Below, piece by piece: positions 46,235 to 55,537 of a stretch of DNA of 64,000 nt. Source of the stretch: Lachnospiraceae bacterium AB2028 (GTDB lineage Bacteria > Bacillota > Clostridia > Lachnospirales > Lachnospiraceae); NCBI GenBank assembly GCA_000621425.1, contig JHYJ01000012.1, forward strand, positions 1-64,000. The letters are read 5' to 3'. Numbering within the stretch: position 1 is the first letter of the stretch; each line of letters begins with the position of its first letter. A model generated the notes under the pieces. That model saw only the letters and a program-made list of their open reading frames with translations, was not told the DNA's origin and searched no databases. A program made the translations under genes and the position numbers.

Positions 46235-47251
46235 GTGAAGATAAATATATATTATGGCGGAAGAGGGCTGATCGGTGATCCTTCACTTACTGTTATCAAA
46301 CAGATGGTGTCGGTTTTTCGTGAGCTTAATGTTAAAGTAGAGCGCTTTGACCTTTTTGAACATAAAAATGAGATGACAAAGCTGCCGCAGACATTAAAGG
46401 AAGCCGACGGAATAATACTTGCGTCCACCGTGGAATGGCACGGCTGTGGCGGATATATGGCAAGTTTTCTGGATTCATGCTGGCTCTATGGCGATAAGGA
46501 AAAAATCTCTTCTCTTTATATGGCACCGGTGGTGATGTCTACTACCTATGGTGAAAAAGAAGGAGAGTTGGATCTGATGAACGCGTGGATATCCTTAGGT
46601 GGACTTACCTGCCAGGGAATCTCCGGCTACGCGCCGGAGGCAGCAGAGCTTGAAAATAACGAGACATACAAAAAGCTTATTGAGGATGCTGCGGGGGATA
46701 TTTACCGTGCAGTGAGCCGTAGGGTAAAGAGCCTGCCTACCAGCCATGGCGTGGTAAGACAGGTGGTATATAGGACACTTAACACAACATATACACAGGA
46801 CGAGACAGACCGTCTTTCAGAGTATGCATCTGATGAAAAGTATGTGGAAAAGCAGAAGGAGGACATCCGTCTTCTGGCAGACCTGTTCAAGAACAAGCTT
46901 GACGACGGCGGAAAGGACAGCGAGAGGATACCTGATCTTTTCCAGAAACATTTCAAGGCAAAGAGCGGAACAGATCTAAAATACAAGATCTCCCTTAAGG
47001 ATGCGTCCAAAGCTCTTACGATTAGAATAGAAGGGGCAGGACTGGTCATAGGTTACGGCGAAGCGGTTAATCCCGATATGGAACTTACCATGGAAACTGC
47101 CGTTTTGAATGAGATAACTGATGGTCGCAAGACTTTTCAGGGGGCATTTATGGAAGGAAAGCTGATTTCCAGGGGAGATTTGGCAAACCTAAGACTTTTG
47201 GATGAAATGTTTCCTTTTATGGACGACTTGCTTACGGGCGGTAGACAGTAG
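46235..47251 (+). CDS. Flavodoxin-like / SCP2 two-domain protein
   Basis: 338 residues. The start is GTG at 46235, supported by gaggagg 7 bases upstream. The N-terminal flavodoxin/NADPH-dependent FMN reductase-like domain (about 1-150) begins MKINIYYGGRGLIGDPSLTV and has ASTVEWHGCGGYMASFLDSC. The C-terminal domain (about 235-330) resembles SCP2 sterol-carrier proteins (LKYKISLKDASKALTIRIEG, and GRKTFQGAFMEGKLISRGDL). The fusion suggests a redox or lipid-linked role, but the substrate is unknown. It lies 85 bases after rhomboid. Confidence 0.72.
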   Translation: MKINIYYGGRGLIGDPSLTVIKQMVSVFRELNVKVERFDLFEHKNEMTKLPQTLKEADGIILASTVEWHGCGGYMASFLDSCWLYGDKEKISSLYMAPVVMSTTYGEKEGELDLMNAWISLGGLTCQGISGYAPEAAELENNETYKKLIEDAAGDIYRAVSRRVKSLPTSHGVVRQVVYRTLNTTYTQDETDRLSEYASDEKYVEKQKEDIRLLADLFKNKLDDGGKDSERIPDLFQKHFKAKSGTDLKYKISLKDASKALTIRIEGAGLVIGYGEAVNPDMELTMETAVLNEITDGRKTFQGAFMEGKLISRGDLANLRLLDEMFPFMDDLLTGGRQ

Positions 47252-47382
47252 ATTATTTTTAATATTTAATATATAATAAAAAAGTATGGCTTTATTCATA
47301 TGTATGCTCTCGGCAGCAGGTGCTTGGAGCTGGCTTGGATAGATGCGGTAAAACATTCATAAAGTAGAAAAGGGGGCTTTTT

Positions 47383-49848
47383 ATGAGCGAAAAATTTCCC
47401 ATGGCGTTACCGGAAGGAACAGTGCTTGCGGGACAGTACATTGTAGAAAAGGTGCTGGGACAGGGCGGTTTTGGTATTACTTACGCTGCAACGGACCATA
47501 AGACCGGCAATAAAGTTGCTGTAAAGGAATTTTTCCCTGACACTATGGCTACCAGACAGGGAACTACGGTTTTACCATTTACAGGTGAACGTGGAACCAG
47601 CTTTGATTATGGAAAAGATCGTTTCCTTGATGAGGCTCAGACTCTTGCGCAGTTCATTGGAAATGAAAATATAGTCCGTATACATACATATTTCGAGGAA
47701 AACGGTACTGCTTACTTTGTAATGGATTTCGTCGAAGGTACCAGTTTTGACGTATATATCCGTGAGCATGGTGGAAAGCTTGACTGGGAAGAAACAGCCA
47801 AGATCCTCATTCCTATTATGGATGCTTTGGGAGCAGTACACTCCAAGGGTATTGTTCACCGCGATGTAACCCCTGATAATATCTATATAACAAAAGATGG
47901 CAGTGTAAAGCTGCTGGATTTCGGCGCTGCCAGGTATTCACTTGGTGACAAGAGCCGTTCACTTGATGTGGTTCTTAAGCATGGTTTTGCACCGAAGGAG
48001 CAGTATACCAGACATGGAAAACAGGGACCTTTTACCGATATTTATGCACTGGGTGCTACATTCTACTATGCCCTGACCGGTAAGCGTCCCCCTGACAGTA
48101 TAGATCGTATGGAGGAGGACGAGCTTGTTCCGCCCAGCAGATTAGGTGCAGTGATCACTAAAGATGCTGAAGAAGCTATCATGATGGCTATGAATGTTCA
48201 GCCTCAGGAACGTTTCCAGAGTATGCTCGCATTTAAGAATGCTATGCTGATATCAAAAGAAGAGGCAGCAAAGGAAAAGACAGAAATGCTGCAGGTTCGT
48301 CAGACGACAGAGGCTCAGCCTGTTCCTGTTTCCCAGAATATTCCTGCGTCTCAGACAATTCCTGCATCACAGAATATTTCTGCATCACAGAATATTCCTG
48401 TATCCCAGACGATTCCTGCGTCACAGACGATCCCTGCATCACAGAATATTCCTGTATCCCAGACGATCCCTGCATCCCAGACGATCCCTGCATCGCAGAC
48501 AATTCCTGCGTCACAGACGATTCCTACGTCGCAGACAATCCCTGCATCACAGACCGGTGCCGGAAATGTGGGTGTGACTGTACAGAATCCTACAGATGGC
48601 GTAGGTGTTACTATGCAGAATCCAAATGCAGGTGTTGGCGTGACTGTACAGAATCCTACGGATGGAATTGGTGCTACAGTTGCAGCCGGTTCTGGTGGTC
48701 CCGGAAATGGTGCACCTATGCAGGCGCCTCCTGCAAAGCCTAAGAAAAAGGGTGCTCTGGTAGCGCTGCTTATAATACCTATAGTTGCTGTAATTGCACT
48801 ATTTATACTGGTTGTGGGCATACTGGTAGCAATAAAGCCTGTTAAGTACGGTATGGCAGACAGTAAGCTTGCAGAGAAGGATTATGATGGAGCAATAACT
48901 GCATTTACTGATTTGGGAGACTATAAAGACTCTGCCGAGAAAGTAAAAGAAGCGAAGTACTTAAAGGCTGAAGAGCTTGCAAAGGCAGATAATTATGATG
49001 AGGCAATTGCCCTTTATGAGGAGCTTAAGAATTACAAGAAGTCTTCTGATAAGCTGGACGAAGTAACATACGATAAGGCTATGGCTCTGATGGCAGATAA
49101 GGACTATGACGCCGCAGAAAAACTGTTCAAGTCTCTTGGAAACTATGATGACTCAAAGCAGCAGCTGCAGGAGATCTCCTTCCTGAAAGCAGAAAAGCTT
49201 TACGCAGACGGAGATTTTGAGGGCGCTTACAATGCATTTTCAGAGCTGTATGATGCAGGCTATCGTGCAGATGAGGCTGCATCTTACATGAGCCAGATGA
49301 CTTACGACCTTGGCTGCCAGTATCTTGATGAAGGAGATTATGAAGCTGCTATCGACTGCTTTGAGCAGTGTGGCGATTATGATAAGGTCAACGATGCAAA
49401 ATGGGGCTATGTTCAGGCGCATTATAATAACACCGACACCACTACCTATGAGTATCTGACAGATCTGTATTATGACGGTTACAGCGGAGCATCTTCGGCT
49501 TATGATGAACTGTATGCATGGAATCTCCAGATACTTGGATGGAATGATTCTGAATACGATACTTCAAACTTCTACAGTTCAATGAGCGTTACTGAAGAGT
49601 GGTTTTGCCACATTGCTCTTTCAGGTGGTGCACCCGGAGCGACAACATCAATATCCTGGTCTCTTACTGTAAACGGCACGAACTATAACTACATGGGAAC
49701 AATAGAGGGTCTTGATAACAGCGGAGACTATGGCTATGCAAGTGCATATTATACTGCCGGAACCGGAACACCGGGTACTCTTGAGTATGTGTTCTACGAT
49801 GAGAACGGCTATGAACTGGCATCTTCATCCATTGAGCTGTACAAGTGA
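47383..49848 (+). CDS. Membrane Ser/Thr protein kinase with TPR-like tail (kinase B)
   Basis: 821 residues. The kinase domain (about 14-275) has GQGGFGITYAATDH, VAVKEFFPD, HRDVTPDNIY (Thr for the usual catalytic-loop Lys), LLDFGAARYS and GFAPKEQYT. A cytoplasmic linker (about 290-455) holds thirteen six-residue IPASQT-type repeats and three 11-residue VGVTVQNPTDG-type repeats. One membrane helix (about 458-485) leads to an extracellular part: TPR-like repeats (DYDGAITAFTDLGDYKDSAE, about 490-650) and a final domain (about 660-821). It is the first gene of the phospho-signalling island. The repeated Ser/Thr-rich linker is a likely autophosphorylation zone. Confidence 0.88.
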   Translation: MSEKFPMALPEGTVLAGQYIVEKVLGQGGFGITYAATDHKTGNKVAVKEFFPDTMATRQGTTVLPFTGERGTSFDYGKDRFLDEAQTLAQFIGNENIVRIHTYFEENGTAYFVMDFVEGTSFDVYIREHGGKLDWEETAKILIPIMDALGAVHSKGIVHRDVTPDNIYITKDGSVKLLDFGAARYSLGDKSRSLDVVLKHGFAPKEQYTRHGKQGPFTDIYALGATFYYALTGKRPPDSIDRMEEDELVPPSRLGAVITKDAEEAIMMAMNVQPQERFQSMLAFKNAMLISKEEAAKEKTEMLQVRQTTEAQPVPVSQNIPASQTIPASQNISASQNIPVSQTIPASQTIPASQNIPVSQTIPASQTIPASQTIPASQTIPTSQTIPASQTGAGNVGVTVQNPTDGVGVTMQNPNAGVGVTVQNPTDGIGATVAAGSGGPGNGAPMQAPPAKPKKKGALVALLIIPIVAVIALFILVVGILVAIKPVKYGMADSKLAEKDYDGAITAFTDLGDYKDSAEKVKEAKYLKAEELAKADNYDEAIALYEELKNYKKSSDKLDEVTYDKAMALMADKDYDAAEKLFKSLGNYDDSKQQLQEISFLKAEKLYADGDFEGAYNAFSELYDAGYRADEAASYMSQMTYDLGCQYLDEGDYEAAIDCFEQCGDYDKVNDAKWGYVQAHYNNTDTTTYEYLTDLYYDGYSGASSAYDELYAWNLQILGWNDSEYDTSNFYSSMSVTEEWFCHIALSGGAPGATTSISWSLTVNGTNYNYMGTIEGLDNSGDYGYASAYYTAGTGTPGTLEYVFYDENGYELASSSIELYK
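48322..48555 (+). repeat. 18-base minisatellite in kinase B
   Basis: Thirteen contiguous in-frame 18-base units encode variants of Ile-Pro-Ala-Ser-Gln-Thr/Asn. Three looser 33-base units (Val-Gly-Val-Thr-Val/Met-Gln-Asn-Pro) follow from about 48568. Copy number is expected to vary. Confidence 0.93.
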
Positions 49849-49897
49849 TAGCTTTAAAGCTTAAGTTTAGATGATTACAGGGTGATTCCTGTAGACG

Positions 49898-49926
49898 TTG
49901 ATAAAAAGAAGAAATTGTTGTATCAT
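49898..49926 (+). promoter_or_regulatory. Promoter of kinase C
   Basis: A ttgata -35 (49898-49903), a 17-base spacer and a tatcat -10 (49921-49926), 83 bases before the ATG. Confidence 0.68.
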
Positions 49927-50008
49927 TAGTTACTATCTGTTGCGCAGGGGGATTGAGTGAAATTACCCCTGCATTGTGGTGAAGCTTATGAAGGGGGAGG
50001 TGAGTCTT

Positions 50009-52363
50009 ATGAGCGACAAGTATCCCATGGCGTTAGCCCAGGGTACGGTTCTCGCAGGGCAGTATATCATAGACAGAGTGCTGGGCCAGGGTGGTTTCGG
50101 CATTACTTATGCTGCAACAGATCATAAGACTGGCAACAAAGTTGCCGTAAAGGAATTCTTCCCCGATACCATGGCTACCAGACAGGGGACTGCGGTAATT
50201 TCTTTTACCGGTGAGCGCGGTGAAAGTTTTGCTTACGGTAAGGACCGCTTTCTTGATGAAGCCCAGACACTTGCACAATTCATAGGAAATGAAAATATAG
50301 TCCGTATTCATACTTATTTTGAGGAAAATGGTACGGCATATTTCGTAATGGACTATGTGGAAGGCACAAGCTTTGATGTCTATATCCGCGAACATGGCGG
50401 AAAGCTTGACTGGGAAGAAACTGCCAAAATACTTATTCCCGTGATGGATGCGCTTGGTGCAGTTCACTCCAAAGGTATCGTACATCGTGATGTTACCCCT
50501 GATAATATTTATATTACAAAGGACGGCAGTGTAAAGCTGCTGGATTTCGGCGCTGCCAGGTATTCACTTGGTGACAAGAGCCGTTCGCTTGATGTGGTAT
50601 TAAAACATGGTTTTGCACCTAAGGAGCAGTATACAAGGCGTGGAAAGCAGGGGCCTTTTACTGATATCTATGCACTGGGTGCAACTTTTTACTTTGCACT
50701 TACCGGGAAAAGACCTCCCGACAGTATAGACCGTATAGAGGATGACGAGCTGGTACCTCCCAGCAGGCTCGGGGCGAAGATTTCTCCGGCTGCTGAAGAG
50801 GCTATCCTGATGGCCATGAACATTCAGCCTCAGGAACGTTTCCAGAGCATGAAGGCATTTAAGAATGCCATGCTTATATCAAAAGAAGAGGCAGAAAAAG
50901 CCCGCACTGAGATGCCACAGGTACGCCAAAGTGCTCCTGCCGTAGGTGCTACTGTTTCAACGACGGGCGCATCCGTTATAACAAATTCACAGACCATACC
51001 GAATTCACAGGTTATAACACCGTCTCAGACCACCACTGATCCACGGACTGTTATGCCTTCCCAGACTATGCCGGTTCAGAGTCAGGGTATTCCTTCGCAG
51101 CAGACATCGAATATGTCTGGTGGAATGCAGGGACAGAATCAGAATATGCAGAATGGTATGCCGGGACAGACGGTGTCTGGTCAGGGCCGGGGATTCCAAA
51201 ATCAGAATCAGAATCAGGCAATGCCGAATCCTAGCCAGGGCGGAGGATATCCTCCACAGGGTGGTATGGGTCCCAATCAGGGTGCTGCCATGCCGCCAAA
51301 AAAGAAAAAGTCTGCAGTGCCGATAGTGATACTGGCATTAGTAGCGGTATTCTTCCTTTTGATTACCGGCGGCATTATTGCTGCAGTGTTCGTAGTTATA
51401 GGCGTAAGCGGAAGATCCGGTGATGGTGACGATAACAATACTTATGCTGAGAACGATATAGATGACGATGATGATGACAGCGATTCGGGCCATAATTCAT
51501 TGATAGATGACGATGATTACAACGACGATGACAATGATGAAGATGATGACCAGAATCCTTCAGGGAATGATCCGGGTGGAAATGTTCCCGGAGGAAGCAT
51601 AAATTTTGATCCCGACATTGATATTCATCTTGGCGAAAATGGTAATGGGGATGATGAACAGGGACTTGCCAAAATAAAGTATACTATTTACAGCGGAAAT
51701 TACGGTACCGGTCTGGCCGGAGCATCGGTTATTCTGGAAGATGAAAGCGGTAATCAGGTTGATAAGGATGTAGCTGACAATGATGGCAAGGTTGAATTTG
51801 ACGTTGCACCCGGCAAGTATAAGCTGACTGTAACTGCTGATGGGTATTTTGATCGTACAGAAACATGGAATCTGACATCATCAGGCTTAGATCTTATTGC
51901 GGCTATGGTTCCCGAAGTTTCCGGTGACGATTTTATAGTTATCGTTGAATGGGAAGGAAACCGTGACATCGATCTGTGCGGATATAACGAAGAGACGGGC
52001 GTGCCGACTAACTATTGGAACCCTCAAGACAGCGGTGATAAGGGATCAGGAGTACATCTGGGTGACCATGACGCTGATAAGCGTTTTGAAATGATTTATT
52101 TCCATGACTATAGCTATGAGGTCCAGAGGGATATAATAGTCTTCGACCGTACATCAATGGATAGTGGCAGAGCGACCTCGCCCATGGAATATGAAGGTGT
52201 ATGGGTGGCTATATATACTGCTGACGGTATGGTAGATAGTTTTTGGGCAGACGCGGATCATAATGAGCTGGGGTGGATTCCCATGCTTATAGATGGCGGA
52301 GAGATTTATGAAGCTGAATCGCCTTATATTTCTGATCCCAAAGAATTTGACTGGTTGTATTGA
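50009..52363 (+). CDS. Membrane Ser/Thr protein kinase with Cna-B-like ectodomain (kinase C)
   Basis: 784 residues from the ATG at 50009, which has gggggagg 9 bases upstream; the open frame begins 33 bases earlier. The kinase domain (about 14-275) is nearly identical to that of kinase B, including HRDVTPDNIY and GFAPKEQYT. The linker (about 290-430) is Gln/Asn/Gly-rich, with VGATVSTTG. One helix (about 435-462) leads to a very acidic Asp-rich stretch (about 470-515), a carboxypeptidase-regulatory/Cna-B-like domain (about 545-615, GLAGASVILEDESGNQ), and a C-terminal domain (about 620-784). The acidic stretch may bind calcium. Kinases B and C share their inside and differ outside, as expected for one pathway with two inputs. 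Confidence 0.88.
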   Translation: MSDKYPMALAQGTVLAGQYIIDRVLGQGGFGITYAATDHKTGNKVAVKEFFPDTMATRQGTAVISFTGERGESFAYGKDRFLDEAQTLAQFIGNENIVRIHTYFEENGTAYFVMDYVEGTSFDVYIREHGGKLDWEETAKILIPVMDALGAVHSKGIVHRDVTPDNIYITKDGSVKLLDFGAARYSLGDKSRSLDVVLKHGFAPKEQYTRRGKQGPFTDIYALGATFYFALTGKRPPDSIDRIEDDELVPPSRLGAKISPAAEEAILMAMNIQPQERFQSMKAFKNAMLISKEEAEKARTEMPQVRQSAPAVGATVSTTGASVITNSQTIPNSQVITPSQTTTDPRTVMPSQTMPVQSQGIPSQQTSNMSGGMQGQNQNMQNGMPGQTVSGQGRGFQNQNQNQAMPNPSQGGGYPPQGGMGPNQGAAMPPKKKKSAVPIVILALVAVFFLLITGGIIAAVFVVIGVSGRSGDGDDNNTYAENDIDDDDDDSDSGHNSLIDDDDYNDDDNDEDDDQNPSGNDPGGNVPGGSINFDPDIDIHLGENGNGDDEQGLAKIKYTIYSGNYGTGLAGASVILEDESGNQVDKDVADNDGKVEFDVAPGKYKLTVTADGYFDRTETWNLTSSGLDLIAAMVPEVSGDDFIVIVEWEGNRDIDLCGYNEETGVPTNYWNPQDSGDKGSGVHLGDHDADKRFEMIYFHDYSYEVQRDIIVFDRTSMDSGRATSPMEYEGVWVAIYTADGMVDSFWADADHNELGWIPMLIDGGEIYEAESPYISDPKEFDWLY

Positions 52364-52407
52364 TTAATGCATAGATATCATTAAACTATATTTCAAGGAG
52401 GAGAGTT

Positions 52408-53184
52408 ATGGCAGTTATCGAATGTGCAAACGGACATCTTTATGACACGGATCAGTATGGATCCTGCCCGTATTGTGGCGGAAACATAAACCGTGTCGAG
52501 TTTGGCGGAGGCGGTGCTGACAGCTATGGCGCTACAGTGGCACCCGGCTTCGGTTCAACAGTTGCTCCCGGATATGGCGGAGGCGGATATGCGGCTCCTG
52601 CAGGAGGATATGGCGGAAGTTCTGACATCGGCAAGACTGTGGGCGCAGGCATGGGACCTTCAAGCAGTCCTTCACCTTCCGGCGGATACGGAATGGAGGA
52701 GGTAGGCGCAACAGTTGCTCCCTCCGGTTATTCAAAGAAGAAAGACGCTGAAGCAGAAGAAGATGACAGCAAGAAGGATACCGGAAAGACAGTAGCCGTT
52801 ATGAGCAGGAGCATGTCTTCTGAGCCTGTTGTAGGCTGGCTTGTTTGTATAGAAGGTGTAAATAAGGGTAAGGATTTCAGGCTTTTTGCAAAGAATAATA
52901 CCATCGGACGTTCCGACAAGATGGACGTCTGCATCAAGGGTGACAATACTATCTCCCGTGATAACCATGCGAGACTTGCTTACGATGAGAAGCACAATAA
53001 GTATCATCTGATCCCGGCAGAGAGCACGAACAGCATATATGTAAACGAAGAGCCTATATATGTGCCGACAATCCTTGAGACAGGTGACATCATAGAGCTT
53101 GGTGAGAGTAAATTCATATTCACTGCATTCTGCAGCGAGATGTTTACATGGCGTAATGGTCTGGCTTCGAAGGGAGACAATTAA
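52408..53184 (+). CDS. Zinc-ribbon/FHA-domain protein
   Basis: 258 residues, cytoplasmic. The N-terminal zinc-ribbon-like motif is CANGHLYDTDQYGSCPYCGG (Cys6, His10, Cys20, Cys23). A Gly-rich linker (about 32-135) carries five Gly-x-Thr-Val-type sites (Thr43, 51, 77, 102, 128). A C-terminal FHA domain (about 143-245) has NNTIGRSD, TISRDNHARL and the Asn of IYVNEEP, all phospho-Thr contact positions. The plan is like that of small phospho-regulated FHA proteins such as GarA/OdhI, in which a Thr near the N-terminus is phosphorylated and bound by the FHA domain itself. It is coupled to the PP2C gene by a one-base overlap. Confidence 0.88.
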   Translation: MAVIECANGHLYDTDQYGSCPYCGGNINRVEFGGGGADSYGATVAPGFGSTVAPGYGGGGYAAPAGGYGGSSDIGKTVGAGMGPSSSPSPSGGYGMEEVGATVAPSGYSKKKDAEAEEDDSKKDTGKTVAVMSRSMSSEPVVGWLVCIEGVNKGKDFRLFAKNNTIGRSDKMDVCIKGDNTISRDNHARLAYDEKHNKYHLIPAESTNSIYVNEEPIYVPTILETGDIIELGESKFIFTAFCSEMFTWRNGLASKGDN

Positions 53185-53948
53185 TGGAGCGTCATTTAGG
53201 TTACAGGCTTGCCAATATGCAGGGGGTAGGCGCCAGGGCGAGACAGGAGGATTCCTTTACTACTGCCAATGCTTTCGATGTGATGAAGCTTAAGGAAGAA
53301 GGGCTTCTGTTTGCAGTTTTTGACGGCATGGGCGGAATGAAGGACGGAAAGCTGGCCAGCGAGACTGCCGTACAGAGCATGAGGGCATCCTTTGCTGCAA
53401 TGGATAGGAATGCAGATCTTGCACCGCAGCTTAAGAATGCGGTTTTTGCTGCATCAGAGGCAGTTGAGGAAGTTATCGGCGGTGACGGCGGTTCAACGGC
53501 AATTGTATGCATCATCTATGAGGAAAAACTGTATTTTGCCAGCGTAGGTGACAGTTTCCTGTTCTTAAAGCGTGGTGACGGGCTTTACAGGCTCAATCAG
53601 GAGCACAATGTATTCCATGATGAGTATCTGTCCGCTATACGCTGCGGAGACCTTGACGGCAAGGCTTGTCGAGAGGTGGATGAGGCTACGGCACTTACAC
53701 AGTTCCTTGGAAAAATCGGTATGGATGATGTGGATGCATGCGTCCGTCCATTACCGCTTAAGGAAGGCGACATACTGCTTGCCTGCTCGGATGGTGTAGG
53801 CGGCGTACTTGATGAGGATGAGCTTAAGACAGCCCTTTCATTTAAGTCAGAGCGTGCTATGTGCCAGCAGTTAGAGCAGAGACTTGTAATTCATGCAAGA
53901 CAGTTTCAGGATAATTACACTGCACTTATTGTGAAGTGTGTTTATTAA
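53184..53948 (+). CDS. PP2C-family Ser/Thr phosphatase (first)
   Basis: 254 residues, cytoplasmic. Metal-binding blocks of the PPM/PP2C family are present: ARQEDSF, LLFAVFDGMGGMKDG, SVGDSFLFLKR and LLACSDGVGG. It should remove phosphate from Ser/Thr of the kinases and their FHA partners. The start is fused to the stop of the FHA gene (taATG). A second PP2C gene follows two genes on. The presence of two phosphatases may separate cytoplasmic FHA protein from membrane targets, which is a guess. Confidence 0.9.
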   Translation: MERHLGYRLANMQGVGARARQEDSFTTANAFDVMKLKEEGLLFAVFDGMGGMKDGKLASETAVQSMRASFAAMDRNADLAPQLKNAVFAASEAVEEVIGGDGGSTAIVCIIYEEKLYFASVGDSFLFLKRGDGLYRLNQEHNVFHDEYLSAIRCGDLDGKACREVDEATALTQFLGKIGMDDVDACVRPLPLKEGDILLACSDGVGGVLDEDELKTALSFKSERAMCQQLEQRLVIHARQFQDNYTALIVKCVY

Positions 53949-53983
53949 ATAAAAAACAAAAAAGGAGCAGGAGGGAAGAATTT

Positions 53984-55537
53984 ATGAAGAGAAGACAGCT
54001 ATCCCGGTTTTTCGGTATGTTCGCAGCGCTTGTAATCGTGCTGATGAGCGTTTCAATACCGAAGATCGAGGCAAGGGCAGATGTAAATGATGTCAGGAAC
54101 GGTGTAGTTCCGGTGGTATTCTATCTGAAGAGTGCCGCATTCTACATTACTGACGGATGGGATTATCAGTGGATCGAGGATCTGGGTGATGTTCCTTACT
54201 CCGCAGGTAGTGGTTTCTTCATTGGTGAGGAGGGCGAGGATCCTTCCTATATCGTTACAAACTACCACGTAGTTCAGGAGTATGTTGAGTATGCTGGTGA
54301 AGGTGGCGGATATTATCTCTGGACCGGCATGGAGTATCAGGGATATGACGTAGTGCTTTATTCAGAGAGCACAGAGCTGAGAGTATACTACAGCGATAAG
54401 GATTATGATGTAGCATATGTAGACTGCTACGGTTCAGTTGAAAAGGTTGACCTTGCAGTACTTCGTCTCCGTGATGCTACTGACCAGAGAGTTCCTCTTC
54501 CCATCATGGAGCCCGATGATTCAATGGTAGGAACCGATGTATGGAGTGCAGGTTTCCCCGGAAACGCTGATAACGATTTCACAAGTGCAAGCCATTTTGA
54601 TATCCGTGACTGTACAGTACATAAGGGATCACTTAATAAGATCGTTGTTAACGAAGGTGTGGGTGTAGAGCGTCTTAATATCGATGCTACAATCCAGCAT
54701 GGTAACTCCGGTGGACCTCTTATTACTGAGGATGGCTATGTAATCGGTGTAAATACAAACGTTGAGTCCAACATGCCTTATGCTGATCAGATAGAGGTTG
54801 ACTACTATGCTATCAGCGGTAAGGAACTGGTTCGTTTCCTTGACAAGAACAATATTCCTTATTCTACTTCATACAGTGATCCCGGCGATAACGGTCAGAA
54901 CATAAGTGATGACGGTAGCGAAGGTGATGAAGGCGGAAATTTATTACCTGATGATGGCGGTGATGACGATAAGGATAAGGACAAGGAAGGCGGCGTACCT
55001 GTTTGGGTATGGATCGTTATCGGCGTAGTTGTAGTTCTTGCAGTAGTTCTGGTTATCGTAATAATAATCGTTGCATTCGTAGCTAAGGGCAAGAAGGACA
55101 AGCAGGAAATGCAGCAGATGCAGCAGCAGAACCAGCAGCAGATGCAGCAGATGCAGGCCCAGAACCAGGCTCAGATGGCTCAGATGCAGCAGCAGGTTGC
55201 ACAGTCACAGCAGAAGAAGGCTATGATCCGTCCTATGGATACACAGCATGGCGGTAAGAGCTATCCTGTAGGTTCAACGCCCATCATGATCGGCCGTGAT
55301 CCTTCAAGCTGTGCTATCGTTTACAAGGAAGGAACTGTTGGTGTCAGCGGACGTCACTGCACAGTTTCATTCGATGCTGCAACAAATGATTTCGTTATTA
55401 CCGACCTTCGTTCCACATACGGAACAATCCTTATGAATGGAACAAAGCTTGCACCTAATGCACCTTATCGTCTGCATTCCGGTGACAGCTTCTGCGTTGG
55501 TGACAAGGCAAATGTAGTAAAGGTTGAGCTTGTATAA
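53984..55537 (+). CDS. Secreted trypsin-like protease joined through the membrane to an FHA domain
   Basis: 517 residues from the ATG at 53984 (ggaggga 8 bases upstream). A signal sequence (about 1-35, MKRRQLSRFFGMFAALVIVL) is followed by a trypsin/HtrA-like protease domain (about 45-300). The triad is His in YIVTNYHVVQEY, Asp in KVDLAVLRLRD and Ser in HGNSGGPLI. An acidic spacer and a membrane helix (about 338-363) lead to a Gln/Met-rich coiled coil (about 370-405) and a cytoplasmic FHA domain (about 425-515, MIGRDPSSCAIVY and VSGRHCTVSF). The outside proteolytic activity could be set by phospho-Thr binding inside. Its stop overlaps the start of the next PP2C gene. Confidence 0.9.
   Translation: MKRRQLSRFFGMFAALVIVLMSVSIPKIEARADVNDVRNGVVPVVFYLKSAAFYITDGWDYQWIEDLGDVPYSAGSGFFIGEEGEDPSYIVTNYHVVQEYVEYAGEGGGYYLWTGMEYQGYDVVLYSESTELRVYYSDKDYDVAYVDCYGSVEKVDLAVLRLRDATDQRVPLPIMEPDDSMVGTDVWSAGFPGNADNDFTSASHFDIRDCTVHKGSLNKIVVNEGVGVERLNIDATIQHGNSGGPLITEDGYVIGVNTNVESNMPYADQIEVDYYAISGKELVRFLDKNNIPYSTSYSDPGDNGQNISDDGSEGDEGGNLLPDDGGDDDKDKDKEGGVPVWVWIVIGVVVVLAVVLVIVIIIVAFVAKGKKDKQEMQQMQQQNQQQMQQMQAQNQAQMAQMQQQVAQSQQKKAMIRPMDTQHGGKSYPVGSTPIMIGRDPSSCAIVYKEGTVGVSGRHCTVSFDAATNDFVITDLRSTYGTILMNGTKLAPNAPYRLHSGDSFCVGDKANVVKVELV

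Noticed and set aside
48322-48555. CRISPR-like array
   Set aside because: Units are contiguous, in frame, have no spacers and encode a protein linker.
48351-48821. Cys/Asp-rich repeat protein on the minus strand
   Set aside because: It is the reverse translation of the 18-base minisatellite in kinase B, with no start signal.
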